Positions 44,731-52,378 of a stretch of DNA of 64,000 bases are shown in pieces (position 1 is the stretch's first letter; each line of letters begins with the position of its first letter). The DNA comes from Zhongshania sp. R06B22. Its GTDB lineage: Bacteria > Pseudomonadota > Gammaproteobacteria > Pseudomonadales > Spongiibacteraceae. The stretch spans positions 1,798,001 to 1,862,000 of the forward strand of contig NZ_JBFRYB010000001.1 in NCBI RefSeq assembly GCF_040892595.1, given 5' to 3'. The notes below the pieces were generated by a model that searched no databases, was not told the DNA's origin, and saw nothing but the letters and a program-made list of their open reading frames with translations. The position numbers were made by a program, and so were the translations under genes.

Positions 44731-44890
44731 CAGGGAAAGGATTGTTTGGCAGAAATAAAGGGAGTTAGTCTTCGTTTGACCGGCACTCACTAATAGCGGG
44801 GTCGCCATCTCCTTGAATTCCCTATGATTTTTCAATCAACGTAAAAGCCAGTTCCGTGATAAGGGGCCAAAGTGATATATGGCCTGAGTC

Positions 44891-44932
44891 GTTATAATAA
44901 ATTGTTATGCAAAATCAATCATCAAGTTAGGC
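44891..44932 (+). other. attI-like integron recombination site
   Basis: A core site GTTAGGC (44926-44932) fits GTTRRRY exactly and lies eight bases before the first cassette gene. Two direct-repeat-like elements, GTTATAA (44891) and GTTATGC (44904), precede it, recalling the GTTAxxx repeats in attI1. No folded attC palindrome precedes it, so attI rather than attC is likely. Confidence 0.55.
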
Positions 44933-44939
44933 AGGTAAA

Positions 44940-45611
44940 ATGGAAAACTTTGCTGTAGGACTAGCAACCTCGATCCTAGGGGGAATTATTCTAGCCATTC
45001 TTGGAAAATGGCAAGGATGGTGGCTTCGGTCAAAAAGCGAGCCTTCGATTGACCTTGCAACTCGTACACTAAAAATTCTCGACGGGGACGCCGGCGAAAA
45101 AACTAATGAAATGGTTAATCTCACCAAGCAACTTGGTGACTCTCTTGTAGCTTTCTATAAAACAAAAACTCCATATAAAGAGCACCTTGAAACAGAAGCT
45201 TTATTTCTCCTGAACGAGCTGTTGGATTTAATCAAACCAATATCAACTGAACTTTCAGCTGCAAACCCCGAGCTTGATGAGTTAAAGCGGGCTGTGAATT
45301 CATACCAAAAAGGACTTGAATGGCGCTCACAAATTATAAAGCATTTATGTCACCCACCTAATCCCCCTGCAATGGACCCTGGTCATGTCAGGGATCAGCT
45401 CTTGTCGAAAAATCTATTACCCCATGAGTTGCTAAAAGCTGCTCAGGGTGAGGCTGCTATTTTTTTACGTGGCCACGGTGTTAACTGGTTCAAAAGACAA
45501 AACTATCGCCGCGACATTGTAAAAAAGCATCGCGCCAAGTACAAAGAGGCTGTCGCGCATGACTATCGCTCTGTTCTGCAGCAAACATCTTTGCACAAAG
45601 CACGAAAGTAG
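44940..45611 (+). CDS. Integron cassette gene 1: membrane-anchored protein of unknown function
   Basis: A 223-aa protein I do not recognise. Residues 5-21 (AVGLATSILGGIILAIL) form one N-terminal membrane helix; KWQGWWLRSK follows, placing the helical remainder in the cytoplasm. The middle is long-helical (DELKRAVNSYQKGLEWRSQI), and a short segment HLCHPPNPPAMDP separates it from a basic C-terminal part (NWFKRQNYRRDIVKKHRAKYK). It starts eight bases after an attI-like core site and is followed by an attC, so it is a complete cassette. Cassette cargo is often adaptive (defence, transport, resistance), but no specific role is shown. Confidence 0.75.
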   Translation: MENFAVGLATSILGGIILAILGKWQGWWLRSKSEPSIDLATRTLKILDGDAGEKTNEMVNLTKQLGDSLVAFYKTKTPYKEHLETEALFLLNELLDLIKPISTELSAANPELDELKRAVNSYQKGLEWRSQIIKHLCHPPNPPAMDPGHVRDQLLSKNLLPHELLKAAQGEAAIFLRGHGVNWFKRQNYRRDIVKKHRAKYKEAVAHDYRSVLQQTSLHKARK

Positions 45612-45625
45612 TTGCGAGTAAAAAT

Positions 45626-45703
45626 GCATAACAAAACCAGCCAGAGGGAACAAAAAACCGCCGCTTCGCTCTGGTTTTTCGTCCCCTGCTGGCGGCGTTA
45701 GAA
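45626..45703 (+). other. attC recombination site 1
   Basis: A 78-base imperfect palindrome from GCATAAC (inverse core, 45626-45632) to GTTAGAA (core GTTRRRY, 45697-45703). Inner arms CCAGC...GCTGG and GGGA..CAAAAAACC with GGTTTTT..TCCC pair as in attC hairpins, closing on GCCGCTTCGC. It lies between the stop of cassette gene 1 and the start of cassette gene 2. Confidence 0.9.
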
Positions 45704-45713
45704 ATGGAATCGA

Positions 45714-46739
45714 ATGAGCGCCCATAAACTACACATAGCTGGAAAAGCAGTTGGGCTACATGGTAGCCTAATTGATACTGATTTTCGGAAGCCGAGAGTT
45801 CTTTGTTCTGACCCATGGGAATTTGTTGCTCTGTGGCTAAAGCGAGATCATCAAAAGGATGCTTTATTCTATTGGGATCAAGCCCGCCATTTTTACTTGG
45901 CATCAAAAAGCTTGCCAGAGCTTTCTTCTCCTCTTACGTCCTACTATTGTTTTCTGAATGCAGTTAAAGCTCTTTTGTCGGCTAGTGGCCAAGAGTTTAC
46001 AGAGTCACACGGTGTTGGAGGTCGATCCACTGGCAATGTTAAGTCCTTAGATAACGAGATAGTTGATTTCCAGGGCGGTGGAATTCTTCCAGCTCTATGT
46101 AAGTATTTAGAGGAGCCGGATAATGCTGGCAAAGACTTCACTCTAAAAGATATCCTGTGGCAAATGCCATTCATTCATAGAGCCTATTGCCTCACTTTCA
46201 AAGGAGCTACGGAATTATTTATTCCGTTAATAAATCAGTGCTTTATGCGAAAGGACGGATCGAAGGAGGCATGGTTTCAAGCTGAGATAAATAAGCGATA
46301 TATAAATGCTCACACAAAGAAGGCAATACAACCGGGGTTTGAATTATATGAAAACGAAGGTGTTTGTGAGTTACGTAGAAAGCGTAGATTTAAATGGTCT
46401 GGGCGTGACATCGAAAACAGCATTACGGAATTTTTAAAGTATCATAAGACCATACGCCGCAGAATAATGCCTATATATTCATCTGAAAATCGGTGGTATT
46501 TAAAAAAATCTGTGTCGGGCCACGATAAGCTAAATAATTCCCAGTTGGTGTTAATGTTTGCTGCCATGCATCGCCTTAGCGAGCTTAGCCGTTATGATCC
46601 AATTTCATTGGCTGGTCATTTCAATGTCAATCATAACTGGCTGCTTGCAGAATTTATTAAGGCATCTCCAAGTCAGTTTGTTTATGGAATAGCGTCGGAA
46701 ATCACTGGTTTAGAGTTTATCAGACCTGATGCGTTCTAA
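45714..46739 (+). CDS. Integron cassette gene 2: YaaC-family protein
   Basis: A 341-aa protein of the YaaC family type. Family-like features in order: SYYCFLNAVKALLSASG, ESHGVGGR, DFQGGGILPALCKYL, LKDILWQMPFIHRAY, and a C-terminal MFAAMHRLSELSRYDP. The function of the family is not established; members recur in mobile DNA and integron arrays. No membrane segment or nuclease motif is evident. It starts 10 bases after the attC core and ends three bases before the next attC, so the cassette is complete. Codon use is AT-richer than in the flanking core genes, consistent with transfer. Confidence 0.65.
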   Translation: MSAHKLHIAGKAVGLHGSLIDTDFRKPRVLCSDPWEFVALWLKRDHQKDALFYWDQARHFYLASKSLPELSSPLTSYYCFLNAVKALLSASGQEFTESHGVGGRSTGNVKSLDNEIVDFQGGGILPALCKYLEEPDNAGKDFTLKDILWQMPFIHRAYCLTFKGATELFIPLINQCFMRKDGSKEAWFQAEINKRYINAHTKKAIQPGFELYENEGVCELRRKRRFKWSGRDIENSITEFLKYHKTIRRRIMPIYSSENRWYLKKSVSGHDKLNNSQLVLMFAAMHRLSELSRYDPISLAGHFNVNHNWLLAEFIKASPSQFVYGIASEITGLEFIRPDAF

Positions 46740-46742
46740 AAT

Positions 46743-46826
46743 TTCTAACAAGGCCAGTCACAGCGACAGCTTTTTCGTTACGGCTTCGCCTTCACTACAA
46801 AGCTGCGCGTGCTGGCGGCGTTAGGA
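46743..46826 (+). other. attC recombination site 2
   Basis: An 84-base imperfect palindrome from TTCTAAC (46743-46749) to GTTAGGA (46820-46826). GCCAG...CTGGC and CAGCTTT...AAAGCTG form the arms. Its last 15 bases (TGCTGGCGGCGTTAG) are the same as in attC 1, which suggests related cassettes. Confidence 0.92.
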
Positions 46827-46834
46827 AGTGAATT

Positions 46835-46852
46835 ATGGAAACACCTGAATGA
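46835..46852 (+). promoter_or_regulatory. Five-codon mini-ORF coupled to the VIT gene
   Basis: ATG GAA ACA CCT GAA TGA, preceded by GGAAG; its stop overlaps the transporter start (ATGA). Short upstream frames are known to aid translation of integron cassettes that lack their own ribosome site (ORF-11 in attI1). Confidence 0.45.
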
Positions 46853-47610
46853 AAATCCCAGACAAAGACGCTCTCATTCGAGAGCATCATCCGGAGATGG
46901 TTCAGAAGCGCTTATCCCAAGGGGGTAAAAGTCAAAATATTTCCGACGCTGTATTGGGTGGCATTGATGGATGCATAACGACATTTTCGGTTGTTTCTGG
47001 CTCGGTCGGTGCAGGTTTTCCATCGTCTGTTGCAGTGATACTTGGCTTCGCCAACCTTTTTGCTGATGGTTTTAGCATGGCTATAAGTAATTATGAGTCT
47101 AGCAAGGCATCACAAGAGTTTGCCGAGGGAATAAAGAAATTGGAAGAACGGCATATTGATGAAATTCCAGAAGGTGAGCGCGAAGAGGTAAGGCAAATAT
47201 ATAGAGCCAAAGGCTTTGACGGTGAGCTACTTGAAAAAGTTGTCGAAACAATAACGGCTGACAAAAAAGTTTGGCTCGAAGTAATGCTTTCGGAAGAGCA
47301 CGGCCTTAGCAAATCCACCTCGAAACCTTTGACATCTGCCGGCGTGACATTTTTAGCCTTCGTTTCCGTCGGTGCAGTCCCGTTGATACCGTATATCGTG
47401 CCATACCTAGAGATGAGTCAACAATTTTCAATAAGTGCGTTTCTTGCGGGAGTCATGTTCTTTTTAATCGGTATGCTTAAAAGCGTTGCATTGGCAAAGC
47501 CTGTATTCCTTTCTGGGCTGCGTACATTAGTGACAGGAGGAGCTGCGGCAGCTCTAGCGTATTTTACGGCTTATTTCTTGCGAGAGATTTTTAACATCGC
47601 AGTCGCTTGA
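46849..47610 (+). CDS. VIT1/CCC1-family iron/manganese transporter
   Basis: A 253-aa membrane protein of the VIT1/CCC1 family. First helix motif ISDAVLGGIDGCITTFSVVSG and NLFADGFSMAISNYESSKA carry the family's conserved Asp and Gly. A cytoplasmic helical loop follows (EERHIDEIPEGEREEVRQIY, metal-binding in VIT1 through its Glu residues), then three more helices. Expected to move Fe2+/Mn2+ across the inner membrane. Third gene in the integron array, just after attC 2; no attC was found downstream, so the array is truncated or this attC has decayed. Confidence 0.9.
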   Translation: MKIPDKDALIREHHPEMVQKRLSQGGKSQNISDAVLGGIDGCITTFSVVSGSVGAGFPSSVAVILGFANLFADGFSMAISNYESSKASQEFAEGIKKLEERHIDEIPEGEREEVRQIYRAKGFDGELLEKVVETITADKKVWLEVMLSEEHGLSKSTSKPLTSAGVTFLAFVSVGAVPLIPYIVPYLEMSQQFSISAFLAGVMFFLIGMLKSVALAKPVFLSGLRTLVTGGAAAALAYFTAYFLREIFNIAVA

Positions 47611-47812
47611 GGCCGTATACAGTAAGCTAGAAAATCGTACACAGTAACCCTGCGTGATTCGGAAAGTTTGGCTTATAGTTGGCGAAGTGAGTTTGATAAG
47701 AAGGTAGGGGAGTTCAAGCAGTTAAGGAGTGAGGGCCCGACTAATCGCTGAATATAATATATAGCTCGGGTACTGAACATTCATTTACAGATCAATCCCA
47801 CCGTTTTAAGGC

Positions 47813-48028
47813 CTATTTTTCCGCTGGTATGCTTTCCAGTATCTCTAGTATCACGCGGTTGTTACCGAGTTTGGCTAGGTCGATGAGGTAGCTTTTTTCA
47901 ATGCTTTGCATTGCCTGGTCTGCCAGTAATTCTTTGAGCAATTTTTCTTCGTTATTGGCGATGGCGGTTTTTATCGCGGCAAAGTTTGCGATGCTTTGCT
48001 TGTTATGATGAGTTTCCTTGTTTTCCAT
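47813..48028 (-). CDS. Small helical protein, ankyrin-repeat-like
   Basis: A 71-aa acidic helical protein (AIKTAIANNEEKLLKELLAD, KSYLIDLAKLGNNRVILEIL) whose repeated helix-turn-helix units with LLKELL and LAKLGNNRVILEIL recall ankyrin repeats, though too short for a certain call. ATG with GAGGAAG about 12 bases upstream. It stands alone between the integron array and the duplicated acyl-CoA dehydrogenase tail. Function unknown. Confidence 0.55.
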   Translation of the reverse strand: MENKETHHNKQSIANFAAIKTAIANNEEKLLKELLADQAMQSIEKSYLIDLAKLGNNRVILEILESIPAEK

Positions 48029-48119
48029 TGGTCTGGCTTCCTCTTTAGTTCGCTAATGAAAGGTTTAGCGTACTTCTAGTATTCACCATATGGAGTTAGC
48101 TGTTCGAATGCAAAGTTCT

Positions 48120-48383
48120 CTTTTTGAAACTGCAGCCTTCTTTGCTTGAGTTAGGGCGCCATAAGCAGATTTTACTCATAAAAAAGCACCCCTGCGAGAT
48201 ACACAGAGGTGCTTGTTCTGACCTTAAGTGTGTTTACTTAAGTAGATCGCGGCCAATAATTAGCTTCATCACTTCATTGGTGCCGGCATAAATGCGCTGC
48301 ACCCGTGAATCTGCAAATGCGCGGGCAACAGGGTATTCCCAAATATAGCCATAAGCACCGTGTAATTACAGGCACTCGTCGAT
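48120..48383. repeat. Direct repeat A (copy of 52108-52378)
   Basis: About 265 bases nearly identical to the 3' end and terminator of the acyl-CoA dehydrogenase at 52229. Same orientation as the intact copy. The two copies bracket the MOSC/FAD-oxidoreductase/TetR module. The terminator hairpin (48185-48213) is kept. Identity stops at GTCGAT, 48378-48383. Confidence 0.9.
48234..48383 (-). pseudogene. Truncated acyl-CoA dehydrogenase 3' end
   Basis: Encodes the C-terminal ~50 residues of the dehydrogenase intact at 52229-53377 (stop at 48234-48236; segment RVQRIYAGTNEVMKLI). Relative to the intact gene it has lost the whole 5' part and carries a nonsense change, CAA to TAA, in the CLQLHG codons. 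It is a non-functional duplicate. Confidence 0.9.
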
Positions 48384-48448
48384 ACGCACAGCCTGCCAAT
48401 ATGCACTAACTCACCAAAAGGCAACTGGGTGAGCTCGGCGTATAAAAA

Positions 48449-49417
48449 TTACCGCTGTTTGCTGATCCAATCTATTAACTTAAATGATGTTTGTATCGTC
48501 CTGTTTCTCAAACGAGATGAAAGGGCATCAAAGTACCGAAATAGCCTTGAGCGATTAGAGGGCTCTAATCGTACGGTATCACCTACACGAATAATGCCGG
48601 GCTTGATCACTGAGATGTTAACTCCAAGGTGGCGCTGCGTATGAGACTCTAGGGCGCGTAGTACTTTCGAATCTTTCTTTATCGTTACTTGCGGTTGCGC
48701 CGGCATGGAGCAACGCACTGTTTTGGATACAACTTTTAATACTGTGTCTCCGATATAAAGCTTACCTTCTACCCATTGAAACTCATCAAAGTCAGTATTA
48801 TCTGTACATGTGTCTATCAACAAATTCGGTCGAAAACGTTCAACGCAGAAATCCCCGTCGGGTTCTAATTGTTTTAGCTTTCTAAGGGAGCCGGTTGTTA
48901 GCAAGTGAAGAGGGTAGACGTCGTGATAACGGCCTGGGGGCGTCGCAAAAATAGCTAGCTCCATCATTAGTCGCCAAGTAACGGAAGAAAAGTCAGGCAG
49001 TTCTTTAGTTGCAAACTGCTTTTTCATGGCCGCTGCGCCTGCCGGAGCATTTAATCGGTAGTGCTTTAAATTACTTCTTGCTTGCAAGGGCCAAAGACTG
49101 ACAGATCTACCAATCGCATTACTTAATTTTTTATTAACATCGGCATCTGCGCTATTAACCGAAGAGCCATCGGGTAGTTCGATTGTGACATGAGGCACGT
49201 TGTCTGGGCTTGGGTTTTCGTCGTACTTAGTCTTAAACTTAAGAAGTTTTGGGATTTTTCTGACAGTGGTGAGCTCGCCAATGGATTCATCCCGCAGTGC
49301 CCAGTTTCGATCGCCCAGCAGGCCGTCTTTTCCAATAAGACCTTCGTCTACTTGGGCGCCCTCCATCGACTTAACTGGATATCGCCATAACTCTTTTACA
49401 GTACCTACTTCTATCAT
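48449..49417 (-). CDS. MOSC-domain protein (mARC-like)
   Basis: A 322-aa protein with the MOSC N-terminal beta-barrel (ELWRYPVKSMEGAQVDE, GLLGDRNWALRDE) and MOSC domain (FCVERFRPNLLID; GDTVLKVVSKTVRCSMPAQ). The Cys in VRCSMP is the expected molybdenum ligand of mARC/YcbX-type enzymes, which reduce N-hydroxylated compounds. Unlike YcbX it has no C-terminal ferredoxin domain, so it needs a separate electron donor. It follows the FAD oxidoreductase gene by seven bases: one operon, inside the repeat-bracketed module. Confidence 0.88.
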   Translation of the reverse strand: MIEVGTVKELWRYPVKSMEGAQVDEGLIGKDGLLGDRNWALRDESIGELTTVRKIPKLLKFKTKYDENPSPDNVPHVTIELPDGSSVNSADADVNKKLSNAIGRSVSLWPLQARSNLKHYRLNAPAGAAAMKKQFATKELPDFSSVTWRLMMELAIFATPPGRYHDVYPLHLLTTGSLRKLKQLEPDGDFCVERFRPNLLIDTCTDNTDFDEFQWVEGKLYIGDTVLKVVSKTVRCSMPAQPQVTIKKDSKVLRALESHTQRHLGVNISVIKPGIIRVGDTVRLEPSNRSRLFRYFDALSSRLRNRTIQTSFKLIDWISKQR

Positions 49418-49424
49418 CGTTTAT

Positions 49425-50807
49425 TCACTCCACGTATCTATTCTTCAGCTTGCCTTCTTCATAAAAATCTACGGCTTTTAATGCACCTGCAACTAATTTA
49501 GCGCCGAGATAACGAAGTAGATTTCCTGGCGGCATCGGAATCGCCTTACGGTTAACGATCCAAAATTTTGTGAGGCTGGTTTCTTTCTCTAGTACAAGGT
49601 CGGCTATCAATCTGCCATTGAGCTGCGTTAGCGATACGCCATGGCCAATGCATCCGGTAGAGTAGATGATGTTGTTATCGCCTATAAATCCGATCTCAGG
49701 GGTCATATCTACATTGACCGACACACATCCGCCCCATTTATAATGAATTTTTATATCGTGTAGGGTGGGGAGCATCCATTTTAGATGTCTCTCTAGATCG
49801 GCCCATATCTTTTCGTCTTTCCATAGGTCCATTTTCTTGTCGTTGTACTCAATGCCTATGCTTCCCCCGCCTATGGTGATTCGGCCACATTTGGTAATCC
49901 GCATATAGTGAACAAGTTGACGATTGTCTTCTATAGACATGCGTCCATCCCAGTTAATGCTTGCCCATTGTTCCTGCGTTAGCGGTTCTGTGACGATTTG
50001 ATAGGTCCATACCGGAGATTGCACGCTGGAAATTTTAGGGGAACTCTTTAAGTTTTGGGTCCAGGCATTTGTGGCGATGACTAGTTTTTTGGCTTTAATC
50101 GTAGCGCCATCAGTTTGTACCACGCACAAACCCTGATGCTTGGATATGCCAATGACCTTGGTGTTCTCATAGATCTCAGCCCCTTCTCGCTCAGCTAGTA
50201 TCTTTAGTGAGCGCACATGCTTACTGGGGTCTAAAACACCGGTTTCTGGTTCATAGATAGCTCCCTTGATGTGGGGGCAATTGAGTCGTTTTTGGGTCTC
50301 GGCGCCATCGTAGTATTCAAAACTTCCCGGCTTGGTGATGTCAGATAACAGTTCGTAGGTTTTTTTTAGCCGCCGTGCTTGTTTATCGGTATAGGCAACT
50401 CTAAGCATGCCGGTATGTTCGTAATCGGAATCTAGGTTTTCAGATTCAATTAAATCTTTCACATACTGAACTGCTTTTTGCATATAAGCCTGCGCTTCGC
50501 GGGTTTTATCTTTGCCCCAGCGCATTAGCGTAAGCTCCGGTTCCACGCCAAATAGGGTCATATTAAAACCCCCATTGCGTCCGGACGCTCCAAAGCCGAT
50601 TTCATTGGCGTCGAGCACCATTACGCGATTAGTTTTGTCGTCCTTGCCGATTTCCCGTGCGCAAGTCAGGCCTGTGTATCCCGCACCGATAACCAGAACA
50701 TCAGTTTCATAGCAGCCACCTGGAAGTGCAGCGTTAGCGGAATAATCGCCATATTTGTACTGCCAAAAGGAGTGGTCCTTCTTTATGGCTTCATTCAATT
50801 CCGGCAT
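49425..50807 (-). CDS. FAD-dependent oxidoreductase, DAO/PuuB family
   Basis: A 460-aa flavoprotein of the D-amino-acid-oxidase family. Rossmann motif DVLVIGAGYTGLTCAREIG, then GFGASGRNGGF, the FAD/substrate segment ATNAWTQNL, and the C-terminal GCIGHGVSLTQLNG. It resembles gamma-glutamylputrescine and sarcosine-type amine oxidases. An amine substrate is likely but unproven. Leads a two-gene operon with the MOSC protein; a palindrome 45 bases upstream may be an operator for the divergently encoded TetR protein. Confidence 0.9.
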   Translation of the reverse strand: MPELNEAIKKDHSFWQYKYGDYSANAALPGGCYETDVLVIGAGYTGLTCAREIGKDDKTNRVMVLDANEIGFGASGRNGGFNMTLFGVEPELTLMRWGKDKTREAQAYMQKAVQYVKDLIESENLDSDYEHTGMLRVAYTDKQARRLKKTYELLSDITKPGSFEYYDGAETQKRLNCPHIKGAIYEPETGVLDPSKHVRSLKILAEREGAEIYENTKVIGISKHQGLCVVQTDGATIKAKKLVIATNAWTQNLKSSPKISSVQSPVWTYQIVTEPLTQEQWASINWDGRMSIEDNRQLVHYMRITKCGRITIGGGSIGIEYNDKKMDLWKDEKIWADLERHLKWMLPTLHDIKIHYKWGGCVSVNVDMTPEIGFIGDNNIIYSTGCIGHGVSLTQLNGRLIADLVLEKETSLTKFWIVNRKAIPMPPGNLLRYLGAKLVAGALKAVDFYEEGKLKNRYVE

Positions 50808-50851
50808 CTGTGAGATCTCTTGCGGATAGTGATGATTGATTTAATATATGC

Positions 50852-50861
50852 GTACGCGTAC
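50852..50861. promoter_or_regulatory. Operator-like palindrome upstream of the FAD oxidoreductase
   Basis: GTACGCGTAC is a perfect 10-base palindrome, 45 bases before the ATG at 50807. It is a candidate site for the neighbouring TetR regulator. The rest of 50808-51371 (about 560 bases) shows no supported gene; an open frame at 51137-51388 overlaps the tetR start and has no family resemblance. Confidence 0.35.
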
Positions 50862-51371
50862 TATTAAGTCAAGTTGGAATGCGATATCTGTTGAGTTTTT
50901 AGATTCTATGAGTGATCTCCTTAGCTCTAATGTTCTGGTATGGGCAGGTTCTAGACCAAAACCTAGGAGTGCTTGGCTTTCCATTGGCAATGGACGATTC
51001 AGTGCCGCCGCGGGGTAAGATAAAGGGCCGCCTACGGCGCGAGCGCTGCTAGATGGAAGGGTGTAGCCCTTATGAGTTCTGATTATCCCTGTGGTCCATT
51101 AGACTCGCTGTATAATATGCCCGTGCAGTTGATCGCATGGTTATGGGTGACAGGGTGTATTTAGAGAGTGAAGCCATTTGTCCTGAAGAGGCCGTGTATT
51201 GCTGCCGCACTGCAGCTTCTAAAGGTATTAGGGGTATTTCAAAATCAGGTAGGGAAATTGATGCCGTGGCAGATTTTATTATTCTAAGTGGCAGCTCAGT
51301 TGTTGACGCCACTACCGCCGAAAGTGGCTGGATTGGTGGCGATAAGGCTTACCAAAACGCGAGGAATCTCT

Positions 51372-51980
51372 ATGAATCAAGAAACTAAAATGGGGAGACC
51401 GAAACAATCCGATGACGAACGACAGAAGAAAGTCGACAAAATAATACACACCGCGCATTCCCTATTTTTAACGGAAGGCTACCCATCTGTATCTATGAGG
51501 AAGATCGCTGCGAAAGCTGATATGGGTACGATGACTTTATATAAGTACTTCCCAAATAAAAATGCCATTTTACATCATTTGTGGGCCGAATTTTTTGACG
51601 AATTATTCGCGTTAATAAGAGCCAATATCGATGTAAAAAAAGATGCAAAGAGTCAGTTGAGGCAAATATGCATTACCTATTTAACTTATTGGGTAGAGCA
51701 TAAGGATAGATTTCGTATCGTTTTTCTAAACGAGGATAGGGCTTCATCCTCTGATGATTTTTTTATAAACCACGCCAATATTACTGAGGAAATGCTACTT
51801 TTTGTTGGCCCCCTGATGCAGGATTTATTGGAGTCTGTAGATCACTCGGCAATGATGCTATTTCTGGAAAGTTTAATGTGTTTCGTTCATGGCATTGCGT
51901 TAAATGTCATAACGATAAGTGAATATCCGTGGAATAATCATGAAAAGTACATTGATATATTTTTGGACTCAACTTTGTAA
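51372..51980 (+). CDS. TetR-family transcriptional regulator
   Basis: A 202-aa TetR repressor. The helix-turn-helix spans about residues 15-60 (KIIHTAHSLFLTEGYPSVSMRKIAAKADMGTMTLYKYFPNKNAIL, quoted by parts: SVSMRKIAAKADMG and TLYKYFPNK). The C-terminal ligand domain is helical and divergent. The ATG at 51372 with GAGG upstream gives a standard length; an in-frame ATG at 51288 would add 28 atypical residues. Divergent from the FAD oxidoreductase/MOSC operon, which it probably controls. Confidence 0.9.
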   Translation: MNQETKMGRPKQSDDERQKKVDKIIHTAHSLFLTEGYPSVSMRKIAAKADMGTMTLYKYFPNKNAILHHLWAEFFDELFALIRANIDVKKDAKSQLRQICITYLTYWVEHKDRFRIVFLNEDRASSSDDFFINHANITEEMLLFVGPLMQDLLESVDHSAMMLFLESLMCFVHGIALNVITISEYPWNNHEKYIDIFLDSTL

Positions 51981-52107
51981 TTCGCCTCTAGTCAGGTGGT
52001 ATGACGATATTAACTTGTCATATTGACGATGCTAATTAAGAGAAAAATGACTGGAATTGATCATCGACTTACGTGATTTTTGACTTCCCACTTTCATAGA
52101 AAAATTG

Positions 52108-52378
52108 GTCTTTGAACTTAAAGTGCAGCTTATGCCTTTTTTGCTTGAGTTAGAGGGGGCAGTTTTTACTCATAAAAAAAGCACCTCTGCGAGATACACA
52201 GAGATGCTTGTTCTGGTCTTAAGTGTGTTTACTTAAGTAGATCGCGGCCAATAATTAGCTTCATCACTTCGTTAGTGCCGGCATAGATGCGCTGCACCCG
52301 TGAATCTGCAAATGCGCGGGCAACAGGATATTCCCACATATAGCCATAACCACCGTGTAATTGCAGGCACTCGTCGAT
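52108..52378. repeat. Direct repeat B (source copy of 48120-48383)
   Basis: Includes the 3' end of the intact acyl-CoA dehydrogenase and its terminator. It lies about 4 kb from copy A in the same orientation, with the MOSC/FAD-oxidoreductase/TetR module between. Confidence 0.9.
52173..52208 (-). terminator. Intrinsic terminator of the acyl-CoA dehydrogenase
   Basis: On the minus strand AGCATCTCTG/CAGAGGTGCT (10-bp stem with one mismatch, 9-base loop) followed by seven Ts, 20 bases after the stop at 52229. Confidence 0.9.

Noticed and set aside
47611..47760. A third attC after the VIT gene (TAAC near 47645 with GTTA near 47721)
   Set aside because: The right end reads GTTAAGG, which breaks GTTRRRY, and inner arms do not pair beyond three bases.
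51137..51388. Open frame of 83 codons ahead of tetR
   Set aside because: No ribosome site, no family resemblance, and it overlaps the TetR start; probably chance.
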